From the NCBI RefSeq assembly GCF_020523965.1, contig NZ_JAJAPX010000004.1:248001-312000 (forward strand): a stretch of 64,000 nt of DNA, in the 5' to 3' direction. The translations under genes and the position numbers were made by a program. Below, in pieces: positions 16,727 to 24,075 of this stretch (the first letter of the stretch is position 1; the number at the start of each line of letters is the position of its first letter). The notes under the pieces are model-generated. The model made no database searches. It saw only the letters and a list, made by a program, of their open reading frames with translations, and was not told the origin of the DNA. This DNA comes from Neotamlana sargassicola (GTDB lineage Bacteria > Bacteroidota > Bacteroidia > Flavobacteriales > Flavobacteriaceae).

Positions 16727-17485
16727 ATGAAGCTTGTACTATCACCCGCCAAATCTTTAGATTTTGAAAGCGAATTACCAATACAAAACTTTACAGAAGC
16801 ACAGTTTTTAAAACAATCAGAACGTTTAAATAAAGAGTTAAAAAAGAAATCTGCCAAAAAATTATCAGACCTAATGAATATTTCCGATGCATTAGGGCAA
16901 TTAAATTACGAACGAAATCAAGCCTGGGAATTACCTTTTACAGCAGAAAATGCAAGACCTGCAGCATATGCATTTAATGGCGATGTTTATAAAGGCTTAA
17001 ACGCTTATACCATACCAGCAGATAAATTAGATACTTTTAAAAATACCGTTCGCATTTTATCTGGCCTTTACGGTATATTAAAACCAACCGATTTAATACA
17101 ACCTTACCGCCTAGAAATGGGAACTAAAATGCCAGTTGGTACTAAAAAGAATTTATACGAATTCTGGAAAAAAGATATTACCAACGCCTTAAACAACGAG
17201 TTAGAAGATGGCGAATTATTTTTAAACCTAGCCAGTAACGAATACTTTAAAGCTATAGATAAAAAAGCACTAAAAACGCCAATTGTTACAGCAAATTTTA
17301 AAGATTTTAAAAACGGACAATACAAAGTAATTTCGTTTTACGCCAAAGAAGCACGCGGATTAATGGCGAGATATATTGTGGATAGTAACGCTAAAACTGT
17401 TGAAGATTTAAAAGGCTTTAATTACGAAGGTTACGGATTTAGCGAAGAAATGTCAAAAGAAAACGATTTGGTTTTTATCAGGTAG
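16727..17485 (+). CDS. yaaA: Peroxide stress protein YaaA (DUF328/UPF0246)
   Basis: This 252-residue protein is full length for the family and opens with MKLVLSPAKSLDFESELP, the conserved YaaA N-terminus. Further family segments are RPAAYAFNGDVYKGLNA, RILSGLYGILKPTDLIQPYRLEMGT (spanning 101-128), and a C-terminal VISFYAKEARGLMARYI with the Ser/Lys residues that form the DNA-binding cleft in E. coli YaaA. In E. coli the protein limits free intracellular iron and DNA damage under hydrogen peroxide. Here it has its own predicted promoter and is followed by a 20-bp palindrome. Confidence 0.93.
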   Translation: MKLVLSPAKSLDFESELPIQNFTEAQFLKQSERLNKELKKKSAKKLSDLMNISDALGQLNYERNQAWELPFTAENARPAAYAFNGDVYKGLNAYTIPADKLDTFKNTVRILSGLYGILKPTDLIQPYRLEMGTKMPVGTKKNLYEFWKKDITNALNNELEDGELFLNLASNEYFKAIDKKALKTPIVTANFKDFKNGQYKVISFYAKEARGLMARYIVDSNAKTVEDLKGFNYEGYGFSEEMSKENDLVFIR

Positions 17486-17489
17486 TTTA

Positions 17490-17509
17490 TTTTCGTAATA
17501 TTACGAAAA
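17490..17509. other. Perfect 20-bp palindrome between yaaA and the TPR membrane gene
   Basis: TTTTCGTAAT followed by ATTACGAAAA reads identically on both strands. It sits 5 nt after the yaaA stop and 8 nt before the next start codon. It could be a hairpin at the end of the yaaA message or a protein-binding site. I cannot choose between them. Confidence 0.6.
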
Positions 17510-17516
17510 ACACAGT

Positions 17517-18242
17517 ATGTATTATTACCTTATTTTACTACTTCAAGGCTATTGCATATACCATATGTATAAAAATAGAATTCCCTATTATTGGATTTTT
17601 CTAATTTTATTTTTGCCTGTGGTTGGTTGTATTATATATTTAATAACCCAAGTTTACAATAAGCGTGATGCAGAAAAAATTACTTCTGAAATAACAACCA
17701 TAATTAACCCTACAAAAAAAATTAAAGATTTAGAAAATAAACTAGAATTTTCTGAAACTTACCAAAATAGAATAGATCTTGCCGATGCTTTTTTAGAAAC
17801 TAAAGATTATAGCAATGCCATAAAGCATTACAAGGAAACTTTAAAAGATAAATCGCAAAACAACTTTTATTCAATAACCCAATTAATAAAAGCATACGCT
17901 GGTATTCAAGATTTTGAAAACGTAATTTTTTATGCAGAAAAAATAAAAGACCACAGTGAGTTTAAAAAATCTAGATCGCAGTATTACTATGGTATGGCGC
18001 TAAAGCAATTAAATAAAACTGAAGAAGCAGAATTTAATTTAAAAGCTATAGATATTAGGTATTCGTTTTACGAAGAACGATTAGCTCTGGCTAAATTTTT
18101 ATTAGAAATAAAAAAAGAAACCGAAGCTAAAGACGTATTAAATGAAATATTTAATGAATCAAAACATATGACTAAGACTAACAAACGTTTATACAGGTCA
18201 ACTATATCAGAAGTTCAAAAATTATTAAAAGAATTAAATTAA
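17517..18242 (+). CDS. Membrane-anchored TPR protein with PLDc_N-like N-terminus
   Basis: The 241-residue protein starts with two membrane helices (residues about 2-17 and 24-45, IPYYWIFLILFLPVVGCIIYL), an arrangement like the PLDc_N module at the front of cardiolipin synthases. No HKD catalytic motif follows. Instead residues 75-235 form TPR-like repeats (YQNRIDLADAFLETKDYSNA, then AIKHYKETL, FENVIFYAEKI, ALAKFLLEIKKETEAKDVL), which would face the cytoplasm. It probably scaffolds other proteins at the inner membrane; no specific function is recognisable. It ends directly against the convergent THX gene. Confidence 0.75.
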   Translation: MYYYLILLLQGYCIYHMYKNRIPYYWIFLILFLPVVGCIIYLITQVYNKRDAEKITSEITTIINPTKKIKDLENKLEFSETYQNRIDLADAFLETKDYSNAIKHYKETLKDKSQNNFYSITQLIKAYAGIQDFENVIFYAEKIKDHSEFKKSRSQYYYGMALKQLNKTEEAEFNLKAIDIRYSFYEERLALAKFLLEIKKETEAKDVLNEIFNESKHMTKTNKRLYRSTISEVQKLLKELN

Positions 18243-18377
18243 TTATTTAGGCATAGCTTTTCCCGTTACGCTTATTTTTTTCTCTACAGAAGGCTTCTTT
18301 TTTATTCTAGGTCGTCTTGAACCAAAAGTACCTCGGTTAATTTTACCACGTTTTGTTTTTTTATCTCCTTTTCCCAT
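18243..18377 (-). CDS. 30S ribosomal protein THX (44 residues)
   Basis: A short gene read on the minus strand: it begins MGKGDKKTKRGKINRGTFG and continues SRRPRIKKKPS, with a Lys-rich tail ending KAMPK. The N-terminal MGKGDKKTKRGKI...GTFG block is the signature of the small basic THX family, first seen as an extra helix-binding protein of the Thermus 30S subunit and widely present in Bacteroidota. Length (44 residues) and extreme basicity fit. It would sit in the 30S head contacting 16S rRNA. The gene lies immediately next to the convergent TPR gene. Confidence 0.9.
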   Translation of the reverse strand: MGKGDKKTKRGKINRGTFGSRRPRIKKKPSVEKKISVTGKAMPK

Positions 18378-18440
18378 TTTATTGCTATATTTTTGTTTAT
18401 TATAAACTACAAAAAATAACAACGCAAGTCAAGTTTATTC

Positions 18441-19130
18441 GTGTTTAAACACAAGCATCCATACGAGCCATTTATATTACCCGATACCGAAAAACTTATT
18501 GTAGGTACATTACCGCCACCACGATTTTCTACAGGAGCACTTTTAGAAAAAGATGTCGATTTTTGCTACGGAAGTTATTACAATTCCCTTTGGCTGTTTA
18601 TCGATAAAATTCATAATCTAAATTTGAGATATGATAATTCTAACGAAGCCGTACAACAGCGTAAGAACTTTTTAATACAACATAAAATAGGTGTTTGCGA
18701 TATCGTTGCTAGTTGCGAACGCGAAAAAATTGATGCTTCCGACTTGGGAATGACAAATATTAAACTGCGCGATGTTGTTGGCTATTTAAAACAATTCCCA
18801 AATGTAAACACACTGCTATTTACTGGCGGAAATAGTAAAAATGGCCCTGAATATTTCTTCAGAAAGCATTTAAAAACCTATGGTTTAAAATTGAATTTAG
18901 TAACTAATGAAGTACCACGAATACACGAATTTAACCTGCCTGTCATTCCGAGCGCAGTCAAGGAATCTTATAAAAAAGCCCGTAAAATAAAAACCGTTTC
19001 GTTAACATCTAGTTCTGGAGCTGCTAATATTTCAATAAGCAGAATACCTTTGTACCGTCAATTAAAAGCCAACAACCCCAATTTTAATACTTTCGATTTT
19101 CGAGTGCTTCAGTATCGTGAGTTTTTTTGA
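18441..19130 (+). CDS. Uracil-DNA glycosylase-family protein carrying a translated REP-like repeat
   Basis: This 229-residue protein starts at GTG. The N-terminus has EKLIVGTLPPPRFSTGALL and DFCYGSYYNSLWLF, resembling motif 1 of the UDG superfamily. The C-terminal part has LTSSSGAANISIS, like the LPSxSPAN DNA-intercalation loop. Between them a repeat unit at 18941-18970 is translated in frame as VIPSAVKES (residues 168-176), just before KKARKIKTVSL. This looks like an insertion that kept the frame and lengthened a surface loop. Family members remove damaged bases from DNA. Whether this copy still works is open, but no stop or frameshift is present. Confidence 0.65.
   Translation: MFKHKHPYEPFILPDTEKLIVGTLPPPRFSTGALLEKDVDFCYGSYYNSLWLFIDKIHNLNLRYDNSNEAVQQRKNFLIQHKIGVCDIVASCEREKIDASDLGMTNIKLRDVVGYLKQFPNVNTLLFTGGNSKNGPEYFFRKHLKTYGLKLNLVTNEVPRIHEFNLPVIPSAVKESYKKARKIKTVSLTSSSGAANISISRIPLYRQLKANNPNFNTFDFRVLQYREFF
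18941..18970 (-). repeat. REP-like unit inserted in frame in a coding sequence
   Basis: On the minus strand it reads as AGATTCC-TTGACTGCGCTC-GGAATGACA, with the same GACTGCGCTC core and TGAC end as the units at 19176 and 47602-47716. On the plus strand it is translated as VIPSAVKES. It is the only copy in the window that falls inside a gene. Confidence 0.8.
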
Positions 19131-19175
19131 GCAAAGCTTATTTATCAGCTTTTATCCGGTTAAGTTAAGTATAAT

Positions 19176-19200
19176 TCTTTCGACTGCGCTCAAGAAGACA
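19176..19200 (+). repeat. REP-like unit, single intergenic copy
   Basis: CTTTCGACTGCGCTCAA followed by GAAGACA repeats the GACTGCGCTC core. It lies in the 129-bp gap between the glycosylase-like gene and the DUF2200 gene, about 205 bp from the copy at 18941. Confidence 0.7.
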
Positions 19201-19259
19201 AGCAAATAATCTATTAAACTTTTAGTTACCCTATTTTTAGTTTTATCTCGAACTCTAAT

Positions 19260-19628
19260 TTATTTAGGTTCACGCAAAATCTTTTCCATTTTTCGACCTT
19301 TGGCCAATTCGTCAACAAGTTTATCGAGGTATCGGGTTTGTTTGGTTAACTCAGTTTCAATTTCCTCAATTCTATAGCCGCAAATTACACCTTTAATTAA
19401 ATGTGCCTTTGGGTTAATTGTAGCGCTTTCAAAAAAGGTTTTAAAGGTTACTTTTTCCGCAATTAATTCTTGCAGCTTTGTTTCATTAAAACCTGTAAGC
19501 CATTCAATTACTTGGTGTAACTCTTCAACCGTTCTCCCCTTTTTTTCAACTTTAGTCACATAATGCGGATAAACCGAAGAAAATGTCATGCTCGCAATAC
19601 GTGCATCGTGTTCTGGTGTTGTTGCCAT
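19260..19628 (-). CDS. DUF2200 family protein
   Basis: The 122-residue soluble protein matches DUF2200 along its length: [21 protein letters not shown] (spanning about 10-30), [30 protein letters not shown] and a C-terminal [16 protein letters not shown]. The family is small, cytoplasmic and uncharacterised. It is the last of three closely packed minus-strand genes (gaps of 3 and 2 bp) with a DUF2721 membrane protein and a YdeI-like protein, so they are probably cotranscribed. The operon does not suggest a function. Confidence 0.8.
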   Translation of the reverse strand: MATTPEHDARIASMTFSSVYPHYVTKVEKKGRTVEELHQVIEWLTGFNETKLQELIAEKVTFKTFFESATINPKAHLIKGVICGYRIEEIETELTKQTRYLDKLVDELAKGRKMEKILREPK

Positions 19629-19631
19629 AAT

Positions 19632-20036
19632 TTATTTATTTGATGTGTTTTCAATATCACTAATATGGTGTTCTAATGCTTTAACAGATATTTGAATTTC
19701 AACAACCAATAAGGCTAGCGAAATTATTAATAGTAATAAAGCCATACCAAACACCCAAACCGCCACATGTTGCTGCTGTACATAAATTAAAAACATGGTT
19801 AGTACACATAACAACAAACTACTAATACCAAATATTTGCATGTAACGCGTTAAATACAATCGGGTTTTAATATTTTTAATTTGAGCCATTAACACCGAAT
19901 CTTTTTCTTTTTTATACTTATCGTGCAAACTCCTAATTACCGATGCATAAGCCAAAAACCTATTGGTATAAGCCAGCATAATTAACGAAATTGCCGAAAA
20001 CAATAAGGCCGGTGTAGTAAGTGTTAATTGTTCCAT
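19632..20036 (-). CDS. DUF2721 small membrane protein
   Basis: The 134-residue protein has three membrane helices (about 8-27, 68-88 and 92-115), with a cytoplasmic loop rich in Lys and Arg between the first two (RSLHDKYKKEKDSVLMAQIK). This TM-loop-TM-TM plan with LTTPALLFSAISLIMLAYTN at the start matches DUF2721. The function is unknown. It is packed between the YdeI-like and DUF2200 genes. Confidence 0.8.
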   Translation of the reverse strand: MEQLTLTTPALLFSAISLIMLAYTNRFLAYASVIRSLHDKYKKEKDSVLMAQIKNIKTRLYLTRYMQIFGISSLLLCVLTMFLIYVQQQHVAVWVFGMALLLLIISLALLVVEIQISVKALEHHISDIENTSNK

Positions 20037-20038
20037 AA

Positions 20039-20677
20039 TTATTTTTTTCGCTGTTTATAGCTATCGTGTAATCCCATTCCGTTTAAAATTAATGCTGTGC
20101 ATTTTTCTATTCTAGATAGTCGTGTTTTTACTTGTTTGGGTTGCGAAAAATACAAAATATAACCACGTTGTCTACCTGGAGTTAAATTATTAAAAGCCAA
20201 TTTAAAAACGGGATCATCTTCAAATTTCACCCCTAACTCTTCTGGTATTTGTTCTGTATTTTTCTTAAATTCTACTTTTAAACCAGCCTTTTCAACCTCA
20301 ATAGCCTCAAATATGTAGGTTTTAATATCAGCTTCAATCAACTTAATATCATTTACATTGGTAAACTTAAATAGCCTTACAGCTTGAGAGTTTTGTCCTG
20401 GCTTTTCTAAAAGTTGTTTTTCATCCGCTAATAATGCTCCTTTAAAAAAACCAATCGAACAGAAATTTTTAAAAGCACTAATATTTAAAACATTCTTGTT
20501 GTTGTAAGTATAACAAGGCACACCCCATTTACAGGTTTCGGTTAAACCGCATTGCAAAACTATTTTTTGTAGTAGTTGAAGCTCTTGTTTCCAAGTATGC
20601 ACTTTACAATCGGGTGTTGCAGCAAGGGCACACCTACCACAACCTTCAATAAAATAATTTTCAACCGTTGTATTCAT
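20039..20677 (-). CDS. YdeI/OmpD-associated family protein (DUF1801 plus C-terminal helical domain)
   Basis: The 212-residue protein has a DUF1801 domain (about 20-130) with ETCKWGVPCYTYNNKNVL and FCSIGFFKGALL, then a C-terminal segment (about 150-205) PVFKLAFNNLTPGRQRGYIL followed by YFSQPKQVKTRLSRIEKC, the mark of the YdeI/OmdA group. An N-terminal Cys cluster (GCGRCALAATPDC) is unusual and could bind metal. Related Bacillus proteins have been linked to stress and iron handling, but the biochemistry is not settled. It is the first gene of the three-gene minus-strand set. Confidence 0.8.
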   Translation of the reverse strand: MNTTVENYFIEGCGRCALAATPDCKVHTWKQELQLLQKIVLQCGLTETCKWGVPCYTYNNKNVLNISAFKNFCSIGFFKGALLADEKQLLEKPGQNSQAVRLFKFTNVNDIKLIEADIKTYIFEAIEVEKAGLKVEFKKNTEQIPEELGVKFEDDPVFKLAFNNLTPGRQRGYILYFSQPKQVKTRLSRIEKCTALILNGMGLHDSYKQRKK

Positions 20678-20859
20678 TTAGTGTAATAATGTAGCTTTCA
20701 ATTTAAAAAAAATGTTTCAGTTTTACGTTTCAGGATCTAAAAATAACAATTCGGTTACTTGCTTTTTTAAAAACCGTACTTCATTAAGACATTTGTACTG
20801 TAATTAAATAAACACGTTATTTATTACATTTAAAAAAACATTTACAAAAGTATTACACC

Positions 20860-22206
20860 ATGACAAAATCTGTAAAAAATATATTAATAACCTTTATTAT
20901 AGGTTGCGTTGTTTTTGTAATTGGCACTATGCTATCGGGCGGTTTCAATTTCGCTACGGTAAATGAGGTTATTGTTCATTTTACTTTTTACCAATTATAC
21001 GCTTTTGTTTTAGGATATTCTAACATGTATTTTTTTCAGTTTTTAAATAGCCGAAACTGGAAAAAAACAGACACTATTAAACGCATTATTATTGGTGTAT
21101 TTGGCGCAACAATTTTAACCTTAATTGGCCTATTTATTTTAAGAGCCTTAACCGCTCTATTTATGTACCACCAAACTTTTAACGAGTTTATTACAAACGA
21201 GAAATTTGAGTATTATACGTTTGGTTTATGGATTACATTAACAATTATCGCTGTTTTTCATGTTATTTACTTTTACAACAAATACCAGCAAAACCGCATA
21301 AAAGAACAAAAAGTAATTGCCGGAACTGCCAGTGCGAAGTTTGATGCTTTAAAAAACCAATTAGATCCGCATTTTTTGTTTAATAGTTTAAATGTGCTCA
21401 CCAGTTTAATTGAAGAAAACCCCGAAAGTGCACAAAAATTCACGACCTCTTTATCTAAAGTATACCGCTATGTTTTAGAGCAGAAAAACAAAGAATTAGT
21501 ATCGGTAGATGAAGAGTTGCAATTTGCAAAAACCTATATGTCGCTGTTAAAAATGCGGTTTGAAGACAGCATTGTATTTAACATGCCAGAACAAGCTAGC
21601 AACCCAGAAAGTAAAGTAGTACCATTATCGTTGCAATTGTTACTAGAAAATGCCGTAAAACACAATATGGTAACTAATAGTAAACCATTACACATTAATA
21701 TTTACGAACAAGAAGACAGCTTAATAGTAGAGAACAACTTGCAACCTAAACAAATAGTTAAAAAAAGTAGCGGCGTGGGTTTAAGTAACATAAAAGAACG
21801 TTACCAATTATTAACACATAAAAAAGTATTCATTAATCAAGAAGCAAACCGTTTTGCAGTAGCAATACCTATGCTTACAAAACAATTATCAGTTATGAAA
21901 ACAATTAACACGAAATCGAATTTTGGCGATAGTTACGTGCGTGCACGCGACTACGTAAAGGAACTTAAAGGCTTTTATTACAGCTTAATATGCTATTTGG
22001 TAATTATTCCTTTTTTAATTTACATTAATTACAACACGTATTGGGGTGTAAAATGGTTTTGGTTTCCTATGTTTGGTTGGGGCGTTGGTTTAGTTTTACA
22101 AGGCTTTAAAGTTTTTGTTAATAATGGCGCTTTTGGTCGAAACTGGGAAAAACGTAAAATTGAACAATTTATTCGTGAGGAAGAAGATAAAAAACGTTGG
22201 AATTAA
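20860..22206 (+). CDS. LytS-type sensor histidine kinase with C-terminal 2TM domain
   Basis: The 448-residue protein has four N-terminal membrane helices (about 8-30, 43-62, 75-103, 122-140), a His_kinase domain with QLDPHFLFNSLNVLTSL (His171 phospho-acceptor), an ATP-binding region (LLLENAVKHN about 265, then SGVGLSNIKERYQLL), and then an extra 2TM domain (about 350-448, ending FGRNWEKRKIEQFIREEE). The last domain is homologous to the separate 2TM protein encoded 13 bp downstream. With the LytTR regulator gene at 22594 this forms a complete two-component system. The stimulus is unknown. Confidence 0.9.
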   Translation: MTKSVKNILITFIIGCVVFVIGTMLSGGFNFATVNEVIVHFTFYQLYAFVLGYSNMYFFQFLNSRNWKKTDTIKRIIIGVFGATILTLIGLFILRALTALFMYHQTFNEFITNEKFEYYTFGLWITLTIIAVFHVIYFYNKYQQNRIKEQKVIAGTASAKFDALKNQLDPHFLFNSLNVLTSLIEENPESAQKFTTSLSKVYRYVLEQKNKELVSVDEELQFAKTYMSLLKMRFEDSIVFNMPEQASNPESKVVPLSLQLLLENAVKHNMVTNSKPLHINIYEQEDSLIVENNLQPKQIVKKSSGVGLSNIKERYQLLTHKKVFINQEANRFAVAIPMLTKQLSVMKTINTKSNFGDSYVRARDYVKELKGFYYSLICYLVIIPFLIYINYNTYWGVKWFWFPMFGWGVGLVLQGFKVFVNNGAFGRNWEKRKIEQFIREEEDKKRWN

Positions 22207-22219
22207 AAACTTAAAAATT

Positions 22220-22561
22220 ATGGAAAATAGAGATATACAACCTTACAACGACGACTTTAAAAACAAAGCTTTTTTAAAAGAAGAAGCCTACCTTCGCGCT
22301 AAAGAAAAAGTAAAAAAAATAGTAGGTTTTTATTGGCATTTGGCCGTTTTTATAGTAGTAAATGCTTTTATAATAATTACCATTGTTGTAAATGGTGGTA
22401 GTTTGTGGCACTTTGGTACCTGGGCGACACCCTTATTTTGGGGTATTGGTTTACTCTTCCATTTTTTAGGTGTTTTTGGTGTTACTTTCCTGTTTGGAAA
22501 AGACTGGGAAGAACGTAAAATTCGCGAGTTTATGGAAAAAGACAAAACCAATTGGGAATAA
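22220..22561 (+). CDS. 2TM domain protein
   Basis: I start at the ATG at 22220 (MENRDIQPYNDDF), giving 113 residues. The longer open frame to 22115 overlaps the kinase gene. The protein has an acidic, charged N-terminus (KEEAYLRAKEKVKKIVGFYWH), two membrane helices (about 45-63 and 75-93) and a basic/acidic tail (GKDWEERKIREFMEKDK). This is the same plan as the C-terminus of the kinase just upstream, indicating duplication or domain fusion. Such 2TM proteins accompany LytS-like kinases in Bacteroidota and may modulate them; that role is inference. Confidence 0.85.
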   Translation: MENRDIQPYNDDFKNKAFLKEEAYLRAKEKVKKIVGFYWHLAVFIVVNAFIIITIVVNGGSLWHFGTWATPLFWGIGLLFHFLGVFGVTFLFGKDWEERKIREFMEKDKTNWE

Positions 22562-22593
22562 CAAATTATTACAATAACTAAGCAACCAAAATT

Positions 22594-23349
22594 ATGAATG
22601 TAATTATTATTGAAGATGAAAAACCTTCGGCACGTCGTTTACAACGTATGCTGGAAAAACTAAATATTAAAACTCAAATACTTTTACACTCTGTTGAAGA
22701 ATCTTTAGACTGGTTTAGTAATAATACGCATCCAGATTTAATTTTTCTAGATATACAATTAAGTGATGGCTTATCGTTCGAGATTTTTGAAGCAATTGAT
22801 ATTAAATCGCCTGTTATTTTTACAACAGCATACGATGAATATGCGTTACAAGCGTTTAAACTTAATAGTATAGATTATTTACTTAAACCTATTGATGAAG
22901 ATGATTTGGCTACGGCTGTAAAAAAATATCAAGAACGCCAACCACAACAACAAGCCGTTACTTTAGATTTTAACGACATTAAAAAACTATTGGTTAACCC
23001 AATAGATCGCGAGTATAAAAAGCGCTTTTCGGTAAAAGTGGGACAGCATTTAAAACTTATTTCAATTGATGATATTGAATGTTTTTTTAGCGAAAACAAA
23101 GGCACTTATTTACATACCACCGAAGGCAGAAACTATTTAATTGACACCACATTAGAACTTTTAGAAAACGAGTTAGAACCACAAATCTTTTTTAGAATTA
23201 ATCGTAAGTTTTATGTAAATATTAATGCCATAAAAGATATGGTTAGCTATACCAATTCGCGTTTGCAAATAAAACTTAAAACATACAACGAACAAGAGGT
23301 TATTGTGGCTCGTGAACGTGTAAAAGATTTTAAAGCGTGGTTGGAGTAG
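22594..23349 (+). CDS. LytTR response regulator
   Basis: The 251-residue protein has a receiver domain (1-120) with acidic EDE at the N-terminus, phospho-acceptor Asp53 in LIFLDIQLSDG, Thr in FTTAYDEYAL and Lys in YLLKPID. A C-terminal LytTR DNA-binding domain (about 145-250) contains FSVKVGQHLKLISIDDIECF and FFRINRKFYVNINAI. LytTR regulators bind direct repeats upstream of target genes. It follows the LytS kinase and 2TM genes by 32 bp, and is certainly the partner of that kinase. Confidence 0.93.
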   Translation: MNVIIIEDEKPSARRLQRMLEKLNIKTQILLHSVEESLDWFSNNTHPDLIFLDIQLSDGLSFEIFEAIDIKSPVIFTTAYDEYALQAFKLNSIDYLLKPIDEDDLATAVKKYQERQPQQQAVTLDFNDIKKLLVNPIDREYKKRFSVKVGQHLKLISIDDIECFFSENKGTYLHTTEGRNYLIDTTLELLENELEPQIFFRINRKFYVNINAIKDMVSYTNSRLQIKLKTYNEQEVIVARERVKDFKAWLE

Positions 23350-23365
23350 TTATTTAATTCCTGAT

Positions 23366-23839
23366 TTAATGTGTAAAAACGGTTTTAAATTGCTCGCAGA
23401 TTATAATCATATTTGGTGATGGTTGCTCGCCTTTAACTGCCATTTCTCTGGCATAATACGCCCAATGCACATCTTGCCAATATTTTAACGATTTATCGCC
23501 TTCGCCCTCAATTTTAGCATAGTTTGCAGTTATTTTATTAAATGGTACTTGTTCTACCTTTATGGTTTTAATTATAGCCTTGGCCTCACCACCCCAAGTG
23601 GTTATTATGTTTAAATCGTTAACTTTTGGCAATGCATAATTATTAGTTTTAAACCACCAAAGCGATGTTGATGTGGCTTGTTTTACACCTTTTACAACCA
23701 GGTTAGCACAATCGTTAGCATCGCTTTGGTTATCACAGAAATACCAAGCTTCGGGGCGATTATAATTTTTATATTCTGGATTTGCTTTTATAAAGTTATT
23801 CCATAATGTTTGTACCGATGCGTTATTAAACGTTTTCAT
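23366..23839 (-). CDS. ASCH domain protein
   Basis: The 157-residue protein has the ASCH pattern: PEAWYFCDNQSDANDCANLV near the start, GVKQATSTSLWWF with the conserved G-x-K-x-x-T, a strand GEAKAIIKTIKVEQVPF and AYYAREMAVKG toward the end. ASCH folds resemble PUA domains and bind RNA or hydrolyse acetylated cytidine derivatives, as in YqfB-type amidohydrolases. The role here is unknown. It is convergent with the LytTR regulator gene (16-bp gap). Confidence 0.85.
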   Translation of the reverse strand: MKTFNNASVQTLWNNFIKANPEYKNYNRPEAWYFCDNQSDANDCANLVVKGVKQATSTSLWWFKTNNYALPKVNDLNIITTWGGEAKAIIKTIKVEQVPFNKITANYAKIEGEGDKSLKYWQDVHWAYYAREMAVKGEQPSPNMIIICEQFKTVFTH

Positions 23840-23871
23840 GTGTACAAAATACTATATTTTACACAAAGTTT

Positions 23872-23961
23872 GCGTTAAGGATTGCAGTGGAAAGCCCACA
23901 GGGAGGCACGACCGAGGACTTGTAACGAAAAGCCTGACCCCGATACTTCGGGGTAACGCCC
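23872..23961 (-). repeat. Dispersed structured repeat, copy B
   Basis: This is an inverted copy: it begins GCGTTAAGGATTG and ends GGGTAACGCCC. The hairpin near its end is CCCCGA-TACT-TCGGGG (23938-23953). The core AAGCCTGA corresponds to the TCxGGCTTT core of the other copies. The middle section is the most diverged of the four. It lies in the 236-bp gap after the barrel-protein gene and before the ASCH gene. Confidence 0.7.
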
Positions 23962-23993
23962 AAATAATTAAACTTTAATTTTATAGGATGAGC

Positions 23994-24012
23994 CCCTGAA
24001 ATAAATTCAGGG
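23994..24012. repeat. Short palindromic intergenic element
   Basis: CCCTGAA (23994-24000) and TTCAGGG (24006-24012) form a 7-bp stem with a 5-nt loop. The surrounding GCCCCTGAAATAAATTCAGG resembles short palindromes scattered in flavobacterial genomes, but only one copy is in this window. It lies downstream of the barrel-protein gene and could stabilise its mRNA end. Confidence 0.45.
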
Positions 24013-24075
24013 TGACCATAGATGCTTTAAAAATTAAAGTTTACGCTTTCGCGGAAGTAAAAAACAATAAACTAT

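Noticed and set aside
18441-19130. The glycosylase-like gene as a pseudogene because of the inserted repeat
   Set aside because: The repeat preserves the frame and adds no stop, and both flanking motifs are intact. Loss of function is possible but not shown.
22115-22219. Longer start for the 2TM protein inside the kinase gene
   Set aside because: The frame overlaps kinase coding sequence. ATG at 22220 lies after the kinase stop and gives the family N-terminus.
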